Source: Brotonthovivens sp045629925 (GTDB lineage Bacteria; Bacillota; Clostridia; Lachnospirales; Lachnospiraceae). From it: a stretch of DNA of 7,482 nt. The position numbers were made by a program, and so were the translations under genes. This document shows positions 1-5,280 of this stretch, in pieces. Below the pieces are notes generated by a model, which saw nothing but the letters and a program-made list of their open reading frames with translations, was not told the origin of the DNA and ran no database searches. The stretch spans positions 1-7,482 of the forward strand of contig JAZQSD010000137.1 in NCBI GenBank assembly GCA_045629925.1. Direction: 5' to 3'. Numbering within the stretch: position 1 is the first letter of the stretch; each line of letters opens with the position of its first letter.

Positions 1-25
1 AAACATAAAAGGAGACAATTGCTTC

Positions 26-1192
26 ATGTACGATTTTGTTTATGATATACCAACAAAAGTTTACTTTGGTGAAAACCAGCTTGGTCATCTTGGAAAAGAA
101 CTGGCTGGATTTGGAGAAAAGGTGCTGTTAGTTTACGGCGGCGGTTCTATCAAAAAGACCGGGCTTTATGAGCAGGTGTTAGAGCAACTAAAGGCAGTAG
201 ATCTTCAGGTAGTAGAACTTGCCGGAGTGGAGCCAAATCCTAGGATTGAAACTGTTCGAAAAGGTGCAGAACTTTGCAAAGAACATGAGATTGATGTAGT
301 GCTTGCAGTAGGCGGCGGATCTGTTATTGACGCGGCAAAATTCATGGCAGCAGGCGCCTGTGTAGATCACGATCCATGGGACTTTTTCGTAAACAGAGTG
401 CCAGTGGAGAAGGCATTGCCTATCGTGACCGTGCTGACCATCGCAGCTACAGGCTCTGAGATGGATAACATCGGTGTAATCAGCAATATGGCCACAAGGG
501 ATAAGCTTGGAATGGGCGGTCAGGTTCTTTATCCAAAGGTGTCTTTCCTTGATCCAACGCTGACATACAGTGTAGACACTTACCAGACAGCTTGTGGTGC
601 GGCGGATATCTTCAGCCATGTGATGGAGACATATTTCCTAAAAGGACAAGATCTATATATGTTTGATGCCATGATGGAAGGTTTGATGAAGACGGTGATT
701 AAATTCGGTCCGATAGCATTGGCAGAACCTGAAAACTATGAGGCCCGTGCAAATCTTATGTGGGCATCCTCTTGGGCAATCAATGGTTTTATCATGGGAA
801 GCAAGCGAAAGGTGTGGAGCTGTCACGCTATGGAACATCAGTTATCAGCAGTATATGATGTGACACATGGTCTTGGCTTGGCAATCATCATGCCAAGATG
901 GCTTGACTACTGTCTGGATGAAGAGACGCTGCCAAGATATGTGACCTTCGGTGTAAATGTGTTTGGCATTGATCCAAACTTGCCAGATATGGAGATAGCA
1001 AAAAGGTCTATTCAGATGCTTTCAGACTTTCTGTTCAAAGATCTGGGCTTAGACGATACATTGACAAAAATCGGAGTGGAAGAGAAAGAGATTCCGGCCA
1101 TGGCACAAAAAGCCTGCAAAGGAAAGCAGATAGCTGGATTTAAGACTTTGTATCCATCAGATGTAGAAGCTATTTATAAGATGTGCATGTAA
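26..1192 (+). CDS. Iron-containing alcohol dehydrogenase, NADPH-dependent YqhD/butanol-dehydrogenase type
   Basis: A cytosolic group III alcohol dehydrogenase expected to reduce aldehydes (for example butyraldehyde or acetaldehyde) to alcohols, or the reverse, with a nicotinamide cofactor. The 388 residues match the usual family length. The N-terminal nucleotide-binding half has Y-G-G-G-S at 37-41, the position that contacts the NADPH 2'-phosphate region in YqhD, and G-G-G-S-V-I-D-A-A-K at 96-105. The C-terminal helical half carries metal ligands D194, H198, H267 and H281, the same numbering as E. coli YqhD, so the site looks intact. The ATG at 26 follows GGAG at 11-14. The promoter lies outside the window. 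The gene is followed by a short hairpin and then the long hairpin in front of the next gene, so it probably ends its own transcript. The true substrate and metal (Fe or Zn) cannot be read from the sequence; a butanol dehydrogenase label is inference. Confidence 0.95.
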   Translation: MYDFVYDIPTKVYFGENQLGHLGKELAGFGEKVLLVYGGGSIKKTGLYEQVLEQLKAVDLQVVELAGVEPNPRIETVRKGAELCKEHEIDVVLAVGGGSVIDAAKFMAAGACVDHDPWDFFVNRVPVEKALPIVTVLTIAATGSEMDNIGVISNMATRDKLGMGGQVLYPKVSFLDPTLTYSVDTYQTACGAADIFSHVMETYFLKGQDLYMFDAMMEGLMKTVIKFGPIALAEPENYEARANLMWASSWAINGFIMGSKRKVWSCHAMEHQLSAVYDVTHGLGLAIIMPRWLDYCLDEETLPRYVTFGVNVFGIDPNLPDMEIAKRSIQMLSDFLFKDLGLDDTLTKIGVEEKEIPAMAQKACKGKQIAGFKTLYPSDVEAIYKMCM

Positions 1193-1213
1193 CCTGTGAT
1201 TATATTACAGGTT
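1191..1213 (+). other. Small stem-loop overlapping the alcohol dehydrogenase stop codon
   Basis: AACCTGT (1191-1197) pairs perfectly with ACAGGTT (1207-1213) around a 9-nt AT-rich loop. No T-run follows, so it is not a standard terminator by itself. It may stabilise the 3' end of the mRNA together with the stronger hairpin at 1231-1285. Confidence 0.45.
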
Positions 1214-1230
1214 GAATGACAAACGTGAAT

Positions 1231-1291
1231 TCCTCCCTTAGAATGAGCTCTAGACAAAAGGTTTAGAACTGATTTTAAGGGAGGATTTTTT
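1231..1291 (+). terminator. Long near-perfect hairpin plus T6, with its 3' arm forming the next gene's ribosome binding site
   Basis: The arms 1231-1255 and 1261-1285 pair over 25 positions with only two mismatches (1245/1271 and 1248/1268) and two G-U pairs, around a 5-nt loop (AAAAG). The outer 14 bp are continuous. Six T's follow at 1286-1291, so the element has the form of an intrinsic terminator for the upstream alcohol dehydrogenase. The 3' arm contains AAGGGAGGA (1277-1285), a near-ideal Shine-Dalgarno sequence placed 7 nt before the ATG at 1292. Read-through transcripts would therefore have this site buried in the stem. No promoter is seen between the hairpin and the ATG, so transcription of the next gene must start upstream or inside the stem. 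Confidence 0.8.
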
Positions 1292-1951
1292 ATGAGCGAA
1301 AAGATGTTAGTAACACAGGCTTTGGACGAGAGAGACCTTCTGGTAAAGAAGATAACAGATAAAATTGCGAAAGCAAGCTTCGTTGACACAACAAAGCCAA
1401 ACGAAGAGAAAGTATATGCAAAACGCATCTCAAAGGAGGAGTTTGCAAAAGAAGCTGAGAGCGCATATCAGCAGATTATGGATCTGATTGAGCGGTTTCA
1501 GAAGATTGACGCAGCCATTGTAGAGTCAAACGCCAAAACAGTGGTGAAAACTTCTTATGGCACCTTCACAGTAGCGGGAGCTATTTCCCTGCGCAGCAGA
1601 CTTCGCGGCGGAGGCGCTTACGGCGGCGAAGCGGATTTTGAAGGCAACCTTCAGCGCAAAATGAAAAGTGAATACAGCGAACGGGTTCGCTTCAGCGATG
1701 TGAAGAACAGTCAGCTGCAGGCCACTGCAGAGGAAATGCGACTGAGCATCCTGGGAAGAGACACTAAGGCGAAGGATGAGAAGCCTTTGGGAGTTGTGGA
1801 AGCCTACATTAAGGAGAACACCACGGAACTGATGGACCCATTAGGAGTGGAAAAGAAGATGGAGGCTCTGGAAGAAAAGCGCAACACCCTTCTGGCAGAG
1901 CTGGATACCCAGATTAAAGTATCCAATGCCACAACTTTTATAGAACTGTGA
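1292..1951 (+). CDS. DIP1984-family (septicolysin-like) protein of unknown function
   Basis: This 219-residue, highly charged, mostly helical protein has no signal peptide or membrane segment. Three blocks recall the DIP1984 family: the N-terminal T-Q-A-L-D-E-R-D-L-L-V-K-K-I (8-21), the middle S-N-A-K-T followed by A-G-A-I-S-L-R-S-R-L (79-104), and the C-terminal L-D-T-Q-I-K-V-S-N-A-T-T (204-215). Family members known to me are mostly about 150-160 residues, so this one is longer, with extra sequence around 105-175 that includes a Gly-rich patch (R-G-G-G-A-Y-G-G, 105-112). The biochemical role of the family is not established and the septicolysin label is inherited annotation. The ATG at 1292 is chosen because AAGGGAGGA ends 6 nt before it; that site is the arm of the strong hairpin described separately. 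Confidence 0.85.
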   Translation: MSEKMLVTQALDERDLLVKKITDKIAKASFVDTTKPNEEKVYAKRISKEEFAKEAESAYQQIMDLIERFQKIDAAIVESNAKTVVKTSYGTFTVAGAISLRSRLRGGGAYGGEADFEGNLQRKMKSEYSERVRFSDVKNSQLQATAEEMRLSILGRDTKAKDEKPLGVVEAYIKENTTELMDPLGVEKKMEALEEKRNTLLAELDTQIKVSNATTFIEL

Positions 1952-1966
1952 TAGAATCTATCGCAG
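1946..1966 (+). other. Stem-loop spanning the stop codon of the DIP1984-like gene
   Basis: CTGTGATAG (1946-1954) pairs with CTATCGCAG (1958-1966) over 9 positions, one of them T-G, with an AAT loop. It includes the TGA stop (1949-1951). No T-run follows. It is probably an mRNA 3' end structure acting with the next hairpin. Confidence 0.45.
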
Positions 1967-1989
1967 CTCTATCCTGATGAATGAATATG

Positions 1990-2021
1990 CCATGCCTCTG
2001 CTATAAAAAGCAGAGGCATGG
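1990..2021 (+). terminator. Strong 12-bp hairpin downstream of the DIP1984-like gene, lacking a T-run
   Basis: CCATGCCTCTGC (1990-2001) pairs perfectly with GCAGAGGCATGG (2010-2021) around an 8-nt A-rich loop. It is followed by GAATGAATTT rather than a T-run, so it fits an RNA 3' end stabiliser or non-canonical terminator better than a classic intrinsic terminator. No minus-strand T-run exists either. Confidence 0.5.
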
Positions 2022-2410
2022 GAATGAATTTGCCCACATTACGAAAACTTCAAACCCAGCTTCCCTGTAACAGGGTTATGTTACATATCATCCATGTGAC
2101 TAGGCGAAAATGGAAAAGAACATCTTGCATGATGATCTTGGGGAAATGCCCCCTTTTAACGGTCTTAGGTTATGGGTTAATGGTCAAAGATGAACGGTAA
2201 ACAAATTGTTTTTGAATCTTGAATCTTGAACGGAAAACTTTCCTTTAGGCATAGAAATGTGCCGAAATCCATGAAAAAGGTTTAAGCGGTAAGCTGGTTG
2301 GCTGGAAGTGATCCCCATGGCTGTAATGCGGGCAATTTTTACAAAAAAGGATTTTACTAATTTGCAATAAAAGAAGAATAAATTTTTGAAAAATTATATT
2401 ACAAGTATAA
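2022..2410. other. Gene-free stretch with several small hairpins
   Basis: No credible coding region is seen on either strand. Small inverted repeats occur at 2063-2075 (CCCTG/CAGGG), 2080-2100 (GTTACAT/ATGTGAC, one T-G pair, 7-nt loop), 2140-2152 (GGGG/CCCC followed by CTTTT) and 2248-2263 (GGCATA/TGTGCC closed by a GAAA tetraloop). A short direct repeat, TTGAATC twice plus TTGAACG, lies at 2212-2232. From about 2335 the sequence becomes very AT-rich and leads into the promoter at 2411. It could be a long 3' UTR or an unrecognised structured RNA. I do not match it to any RNA family I know. Confidence 0.5.
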
Positions 2411-2439
2411 TTTACAAATCATTTCAATAGTGTTATAGT
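2411..2439 (+). promoter_or_regulatory. Sigma-A-type promoter of the micro-ORF transcription unit
   Basis: TTTACA (2411-2416) and TATAGT (2434-2439) are separated by exactly 17 nt, and TG at 2431-2432 gives an extended -10. The expected transcription start is near 2446, the first base of the GATGGCC hairpin, so the transcript would start directly with a structured leader. The surroundings are AT-rich. Confidence 0.7.
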
Positions 2440-2445
2440 TGTACC

Positions 2446-2497
2446 GATGGCCACCGGTCATCACATGTAACTAGGAATTAATCAGGCCGAAACCGGC
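2446..2497 (+). promoter_or_regulatory. Structured 5' leader of the micro-ORF
   Basis: Hairpin 1 is GATGGCC (2446-2452) with GGTCATC (2456-2462) around an ACC loop. Hairpin 2 is GCCG (2486-2489) with CGGC (2494-2497) around AAAC. Both contain a GGCC...CCGG pair of self-complementary blocks, so the two hairpins could also pair with each other. The leader sits between a good promoter and a good ribosome binding site. It matches no riboswitch class that I recognise. Confidence 0.45.
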
Positions 2498-2511
2498 AGA
2501 AAGGAGCAAAC

Positions 2512-2607
2512 ATGACAGTGAATCATTCAATGTTTTTTATGGATCGTGCATACTCATATGAGGTAAGATGCAGTTTGGCGGAGCACTGTTGTGTTTCCCA
2601 GCTGTAG
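2512..2607 (+). CDS. 31-residue Cys/His-rich micro-protein or leader peptide
   Basis: The reading frame ATG 2512 to TAG 2607 encodes 31 residues and is preceded by AAGGAG (2501-2506) at 5-nt spacing. The peptide begins M-T-V-N-H-S-M-F-F-M-D-R-A-Y-S-Y-E and ends C-S-L-A-E-H-C-C-V-S-Q-L, with C20, H25, C26 and C27 clustered at the C-terminus. There is no membrane helix or signal peptide. Support comes from context: it has its own promoter, leader, ribosome binding site and terminator, and fills the transcript. It could be a free small protein, a metal- or redox-responsive leader peptide, or a fortuitous frame inside a small RNA. I do not recognise the family. Confidence 0.55.
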   Translation: MTVNHSMFFMDRAYSYEVRCSLAEHCCVSQL

Positions 2608-2608
2608 G

Positions 2609-2632
2609 TTTTATTAGAATACTCTGATAAAA
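2609..2632 (+). other. AT-rich stem-loop directly before the terminator
   Basis: TTTTATTAG (2609-2617) pairs with CTGATAAAA (2624-2632) over 9 positions, one T-G, around a 6-nt loop. It starts one base after the micro-ORF stop codon and abuts the terminator stem, making a tandem hairpin pair as in small RNAs or attenuators. Confidence 0.45.
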
Positions 2633-2634
2633 GG

Positions 2635-2669
2635 AAGCCACTTATCTTTTGTGAGGTAAGGGGCTTTTT
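2635..2669 (+). terminator. Intrinsic terminator of the micro-ORF unit
   Basis: AAGCC-A-CTTATC (2635-2646) pairs with GGTAAG-G-GGCTT (2655-2666) with a single internal A/G mismatch and one T-G pair, 8-nt loop, ending in T5 (2665-2669). It separates the micro-ORF from the XRE gene, or acts as an attenuator in front of it. Confidence 0.75.
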
Positions 2670-2719
2670 GTGTCTTTCAGTGCCGATCAAGAACATGAAT
2701 TGTTGATGTTTTTAACGAC

Positions 2720-2735
2720 GATCATGATAGTGATC
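2720..2735. promoter_or_regulatory. Inverted repeat GATCA-N6-TGATC upstream of the XRE gene, possible operator
   Basis: GATCA (2720-2724) and TGATC (2731-2735) form a perfect dyad centred about 39 bases before the XRE start codon. A weak promoter-like pair, TTGATG (2703-2708) with 17 nt to GATAGT (2726-2731), overlaps it. This arrangement would suit autorepression by the XRE protein. It is inference from position and symmetry only. Confidence 0.35.
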
Positions 2736-2765
2736 TGTTTGTAGTTGAAGAAGGAGGAGTGTACT

Positions 2766-3020
2766 ATGTTTGATATTCCAGTAGTAAATATGGAAAAAAC
2801 AGGCCAGAATATAATCTTCTTGCGCAAGCGAGCAGGACTTAGCGTGGCAGATCTGCAGCGAGCCTTTGGCTTTGCTACACCACAGGCCATCTACAAATGG
2901 CAGCAGGGCCTGGCTCTGCCAACGGTGGACAATCTGCTTGTGCTATCTGCAGTGCTGGGGGTGAAGATTGACGACATTCTGGTGACTGATGTGATTATGC
3001 AAGTGCCGTTGAGCGCTTAA
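2766..3020 (+). CDS. Small XRE-family helix-turn-helix regulator
   Basis: An 84-residue protein consisting essentially of one Cro/C1-type HTH domain: T-G-Q-N-I-I-F-L-R-K-R-A-G-L-S (12-26) as helix 1, V-A-D-L-Q-R-A-F-G (27-35) and T-P-Q-A-I-Y-K-W-Q-Q-G (38-48) as the HTH proper, then L-P-T-V-D-N-L-L-V-L-S-A-V-L-G-V-K-I-D-D-I-L (51-72), the typical closing helices. There is no effector or dimerisation domain beyond this. The ATG at 2766 is preferred over an upstream in-frame TTG at 2745 because AAGGAGGAG (2751-2759) sits 6 nt before it. The next gene begins 52 bp downstream on the same strand with no promoter found between, so this is probably its regulator or operon partner. DNA target and ligand are unknown. 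Confidence 0.9.
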   Translation: MFDIPVVNMEKTGQNIIFLRKRAGLSVADLQRAFGFATPQAIYKWQQGLALPTVDNLLVLSAVLGVKIDDILVTDVIMQVPLSA

Positions 3021-3026
3021 GTGAGC

Positions 3027-3044
3027 GGGCTCCGTAAGGGGCCC
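3027..3044 (+). other. GC-rich hairpin with GTAA tetraloop between the XRE and helicase/HEPN genes
   Basis: GGGCTCC (3027-3033) pairs with GGGGCCC (3038-3044), one T-G pair, closed by a GTAA (GNRA-type) loop. It starts 6 bases after the XRE stop codon. No T-run follows, so it more likely tunes mRNA stability or polymerase passage than terminates fully. Confidence 0.55.
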
Positions 3045-3072
3045 TGTCGTATATAATAGGATGGGGTAAAAA

Positions 3073-4731
3073 ATGGATACATCTTTTTTAGCAGATTTTC
3101 AATATGAGTGTTACAACAAAGTGTTGGAACACATACAGAATGGGGAGAAACGCATTTCCGTGCTGATGTCTCCGGGAACGGGCAAGAAGACAATATCGTA
3201 TCTTTTGATAAAAGAGATGCAAAGTGAAAAACAGGTGCTGTACGTGACTGGGAACAGACACAGCGCAGGATTTATAGAAAAGAGATTAGAAGAGTTAGGT
3301 GCTAAGGCGGATGTGTGTGTCTATTCAGAAATGAATGCCAAAGATCCAAACGCATACGATGTAATCTTCTTCTATCAGCTTCAGGCTCCGGCGAGAATTA
3401 TTGCAGCAGAGCAGTGTGTGAATTATGCAGGTGTGACGGTATCGTTGATTTCACCTTATCAGGAAACTCGCATAGCAGAATTGCCAAAAGGCATTATCGC
3501 ATATGGGGAATTCCTTTCAAAAGCAGCCTTTGTCTACACTGCAAAGACGATCATTGACATCAGAGATGCTGTGGATGCAAGCGAAGAAGAGAAAGAGTAC
3601 ATCCGTGCACAGATTCGCGCAGTGAAAAATGCTTTTGCAGAACAGGAAAAACAATGCCTGTTCAGACTTATGGCAGTCGCAAAGGAAAAAGAAGCCCTGG
3701 ACAAAAAGATCGATTCTTGCCAGAACGAACTTGCTGATATGGACCAGACAAAGCAGCTGGAGAATCAGTTAGCCCAGATGATGTCGGAACTTGAAAGACT
3801 GCGCCAGGAGGCAAAGGAAAAAGAAGCCGAAATCGCAAAAATTCAGGAAGAGAATCGAAAGATCAAATGCTTCTCAGAATTTCAGGAACTGTTGTTAAAC
3901 GGAGTAGGTATTTCTGCGGAAATTGTAAAAGAAATGTTTGACCAGATCGAGACTTTCAGAGAAGAACTTCAGTCAGAATTAGATTCTGAGGACGAAGAAA
4001 TCCAGGAAACTGCATTACATAAATTTCAGAATAAGATCACTGATATGGTACATACTGCCACAAAAGATTTCGTGCAGATATGTTCTCAGCGCTATGAGGA
4101 GATTCTGATTAACGCATTGACAGAGGATGTTTGGCGCCGTAAGCTGCTTGATAAGAGCAGAGCATTTCTTATCACAGCCAAGGCAAACTTTGACTCCTTA
4201 ACAAAGAATCCAAATATCTATGATTACTCAGGGGTTTGTCTTCTGGTGACAAAAGCTCTTGAAGTGGAAACCACAAGACGTTTTTACGATGAGTATTTTG
4301 CTTATCTTAGAAGTCAGACGCCAAACACAGCTCTTTGGCCTACATCTGTAAGACAAAGACGAGGCGCCCAGGTACTTCCGGACCCAGTGACAGAAGAAGA
4401 ATTCACTTTGGGCAAAATCTTGCCATTCATGGGTATCAAGCGATTGAAAGACTCCAACGGAAACGTTACAGGATACCGTGTTGTAAACCGCAACGACTAC
4501 AACACCTTCATCGACTTTGCTCAGCAGAGATTGTTCAGTGGTCTGTCAAGAAGGGCTGTAGAGCAGAAGATTGAGCAGGATTACCTGTTTGTGGAAAAAG
4601 TAAGAGTTGATTACAGAAATCCGGCGGCACACAAAAGCGCTTTATCAGCCATCTCTGCAAAAGATTGCATTGAGTACGTAATCGAAACACAGAAGATGCT
4701 ACGTGTGATGTTAGAAGACATGGTGTTATAG
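3073..4731 (+). CDS. Degenerate SF2 helicase-like / coiled-coil / HEPN-domain protein
   Basis: The 552-residue soluble protein has three visible parts. Residues 8-165 resemble domain 1 of ResIII-type superfamily 2 helicases: F-Q-Y-E-C-Y near the start, hydrophobic strand, then S-P-G-T-G-K-K-T (33-40) at motif I. At the motif II position it reads D-V-I-F-F-Y-Q-L-Q (96-104) with no DEAH-like acid pair, and V-S-L-I-S-P-Y-Q (123-130) stands where TATP is expected. There is no helicase domain 2. Residues about 170-265 are a Lys/Glu/Gln-rich coiled coil. Residues about 385-552 look like a HEPN domain: helix with A-L-E-V-E-T-T-R-R-F (395-404), an insert, and R-N-P-A-A-H (515-520), the R-x4-H motif of HEPN ribonucleases, in a terminal helical pair. 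Inferred role: nucleic-acid sensing coupled to RNA cleavage, or an inactive scaffold. Start ATG 3073 has a mediocre site (GGGG 3063-3066). It is often likely to be labelled simply DEAD/DEAH helicase. Confidence 0.8.
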   Translation: MDTSFLADFQYECYNKVLEHIQNGEKRISVLMSPGTGKKTISYLLIKEMQSEKQVLYVTGNRHSAGFIEKRLEELGAKADVCVYSEMNAKDPNAYDVIFFYQLQAPARIIAAEQCVNYAGVTVSLISPYQETRIAELPKGIIAYGEFLSKAAFVYTAKTIIDIRDAVDASEEEKEYIRAQIRAVKNAFAEQEKQCLFRLMAVAKEKEALDKKIDSCQNELADMDQTKQLENQLAQMMSELERLRQEAKEKEAEIAKIQEENRKIKCFSEFQELLLNGVGISAEIVKEMFDQIETFREELQSELDSEDEEIQETALHKFQNKITDMVHTATKDFVQICSQRYEEILINALTEDVWRRKLLDKSRAFLITAKANFDSLTKNPNIYDYSGVCLLVTKALEVETTRRFYDEYFAYLRSQTPNTALWPTSVRQRRGAQVLPDPVTEEEFTLGKILPFMGIKRLKDSNGNVTGYRVVNRNDYNTFIDFAQQRLFSGLSRRAVEQKIEQDYLFVEKVRVDYRNPAAHKSALSAISAKDCIEYVIETQKMLRVMLEDMVL

Positions 4732-4771
4732 AACGGTAGCTATAACACAATTTTACAAGACAATATATAAG

Positions 4772-4818
4772 AAAACACCTGACCAAAGCAGTGTAACTGC
4801 AGGGGGCAGGTGTTTTTT
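4772..4818. terminator. Bidirectional intrinsic terminator between convergent genes
   Basis: AAAACACCTG (4772-4781) pairs perfectly with CAGGTGTTTT (4807-4816), with an inner small stem GCAGT/ACTGC (4788-4792 / 4796-4800). T's run 4813-4818 on the + strand, ending the XRE/HEPN operon. On the minus strand the same stem is followed by TTTTCTTATAT, so it also ends the pyruvate kinase/membrane protein unit. Confidence 0.85.
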
Positions 4819-4828
4819 GTTTCAAGGT

Positions 4829-5251
4829 TTATATTTCTTTTTCCTCTGTGTCTTCCGTTGGGGCATCCATAGCATGCTGTCTCAGCTTCTGTAATTCAGC
4901 AGCTTTTCTGTCAATGTCCTTTTTGGATTTTATAAATGCATATATTGCTATTGCTATAAAAGGTACTGCGATAAACCACATTCCGACAAATAACAATATT
5001 ATTCCGAGAACAAGGAAAATACCACATATACCATATGCAAAAGGTCTTACAATTTTAGGGTCACTGGTGGTATAGGTTATTCCCTTAGAATAACCTTTGT
5101 GGTACAACATATCACCTTCCCCTACATATTCCATGCTGATTGGTCGGATCACTGATCCAGGGACAACGCCGTCTTCCGGAGTCGTTTCCCTTGTCTCTAT
5201 GATTGTAGTTGTTCCATTATCATTTACTATTACTTTCTGTTCTCTTTTCAT
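4829..5251 (-). CDS. Small two-helix membrane protein of unknown function
   Basis: A 140-residue protein with a polar N-terminal part (1-68, including two T-rich stretches), two closely spaced hydrophobic helices (about 70-90 and 91-107) forming a membrane hairpin, and a charged helical C-terminal tail (108-140) rich in K, E and Q. No cleavable signal peptide is seen. With K108, K110 and K111 after the second helix, both termini are probably cytoplasmic by the positive-inside rule. The start has GAGGGA about 8 nt upstream. It begins 29 bp after the pyruvate kinase stop codon with no terminator or clear promoter between, so it is probably co-transcribed. I do not recognise the family and nothing visible links it functionally to glycolysis. 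Confidence 0.8.
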   Translation of the reverse strand: MKREQKVIVNDNGTTTIIETRETTPEDGVVPGSVIRPISMEYVGEGDMLYHKGYSKGITYTTSDPKIVRPFAYGICGIFLVLGIILLFVGMWFIAVPFIAIAIYAFIKSKKDIDRKAAELQKLRQHAMDAPTEDTEEKEI

Positions 5252-5280
5252 AATAGATCCCTCATAACTATAATGTGAAT

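Noticed and set aside
188..619. Minus-strand open frames inside the alcohol dehydrogenase gene and similar frames inside the other large genes
   Set aside because: They lie opposite strongly conserved coding sequence, lack ribosome sites and show no protein-like features.
2018..2200. A 60-codon open frame on the + strand
   Set aside because: Its ATG lies inside the 3' arm of the 1990-2021 hairpin, with GAGG only 1 nt away as a possible ribosome site. The translation (many K/R/T/C/M, no domain pattern) looks like random sequence.
2212..2232. TTGAATC tandem repeat
   Set aside because: Only two exact units plus one altered copy; too short to call a functional repeat.
2386..2411. TTGAAA and a perfect TATAAT as promoter
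   Set aside because: The spacer is only 14 nt. The overlapping TTTACA-17-TATAGT pair with extended -10 is more plausible.
2745..2765. Upstream in-frame TTG start for the XRE gene
   Set aside because: The codons between it and 2766 are the Shine-Dalgarno sequence itself (AAGGAGGAG), so the ATG at 2766 is the natural start.
3052..3057. Perfect TATAAT before the helicase/HEPN gene
   Set aside because: No -35-like sequence lies 16-18 nt upstream (that stretch is the GC-rich hairpin), and the implied start would remove most of the ribosome site.
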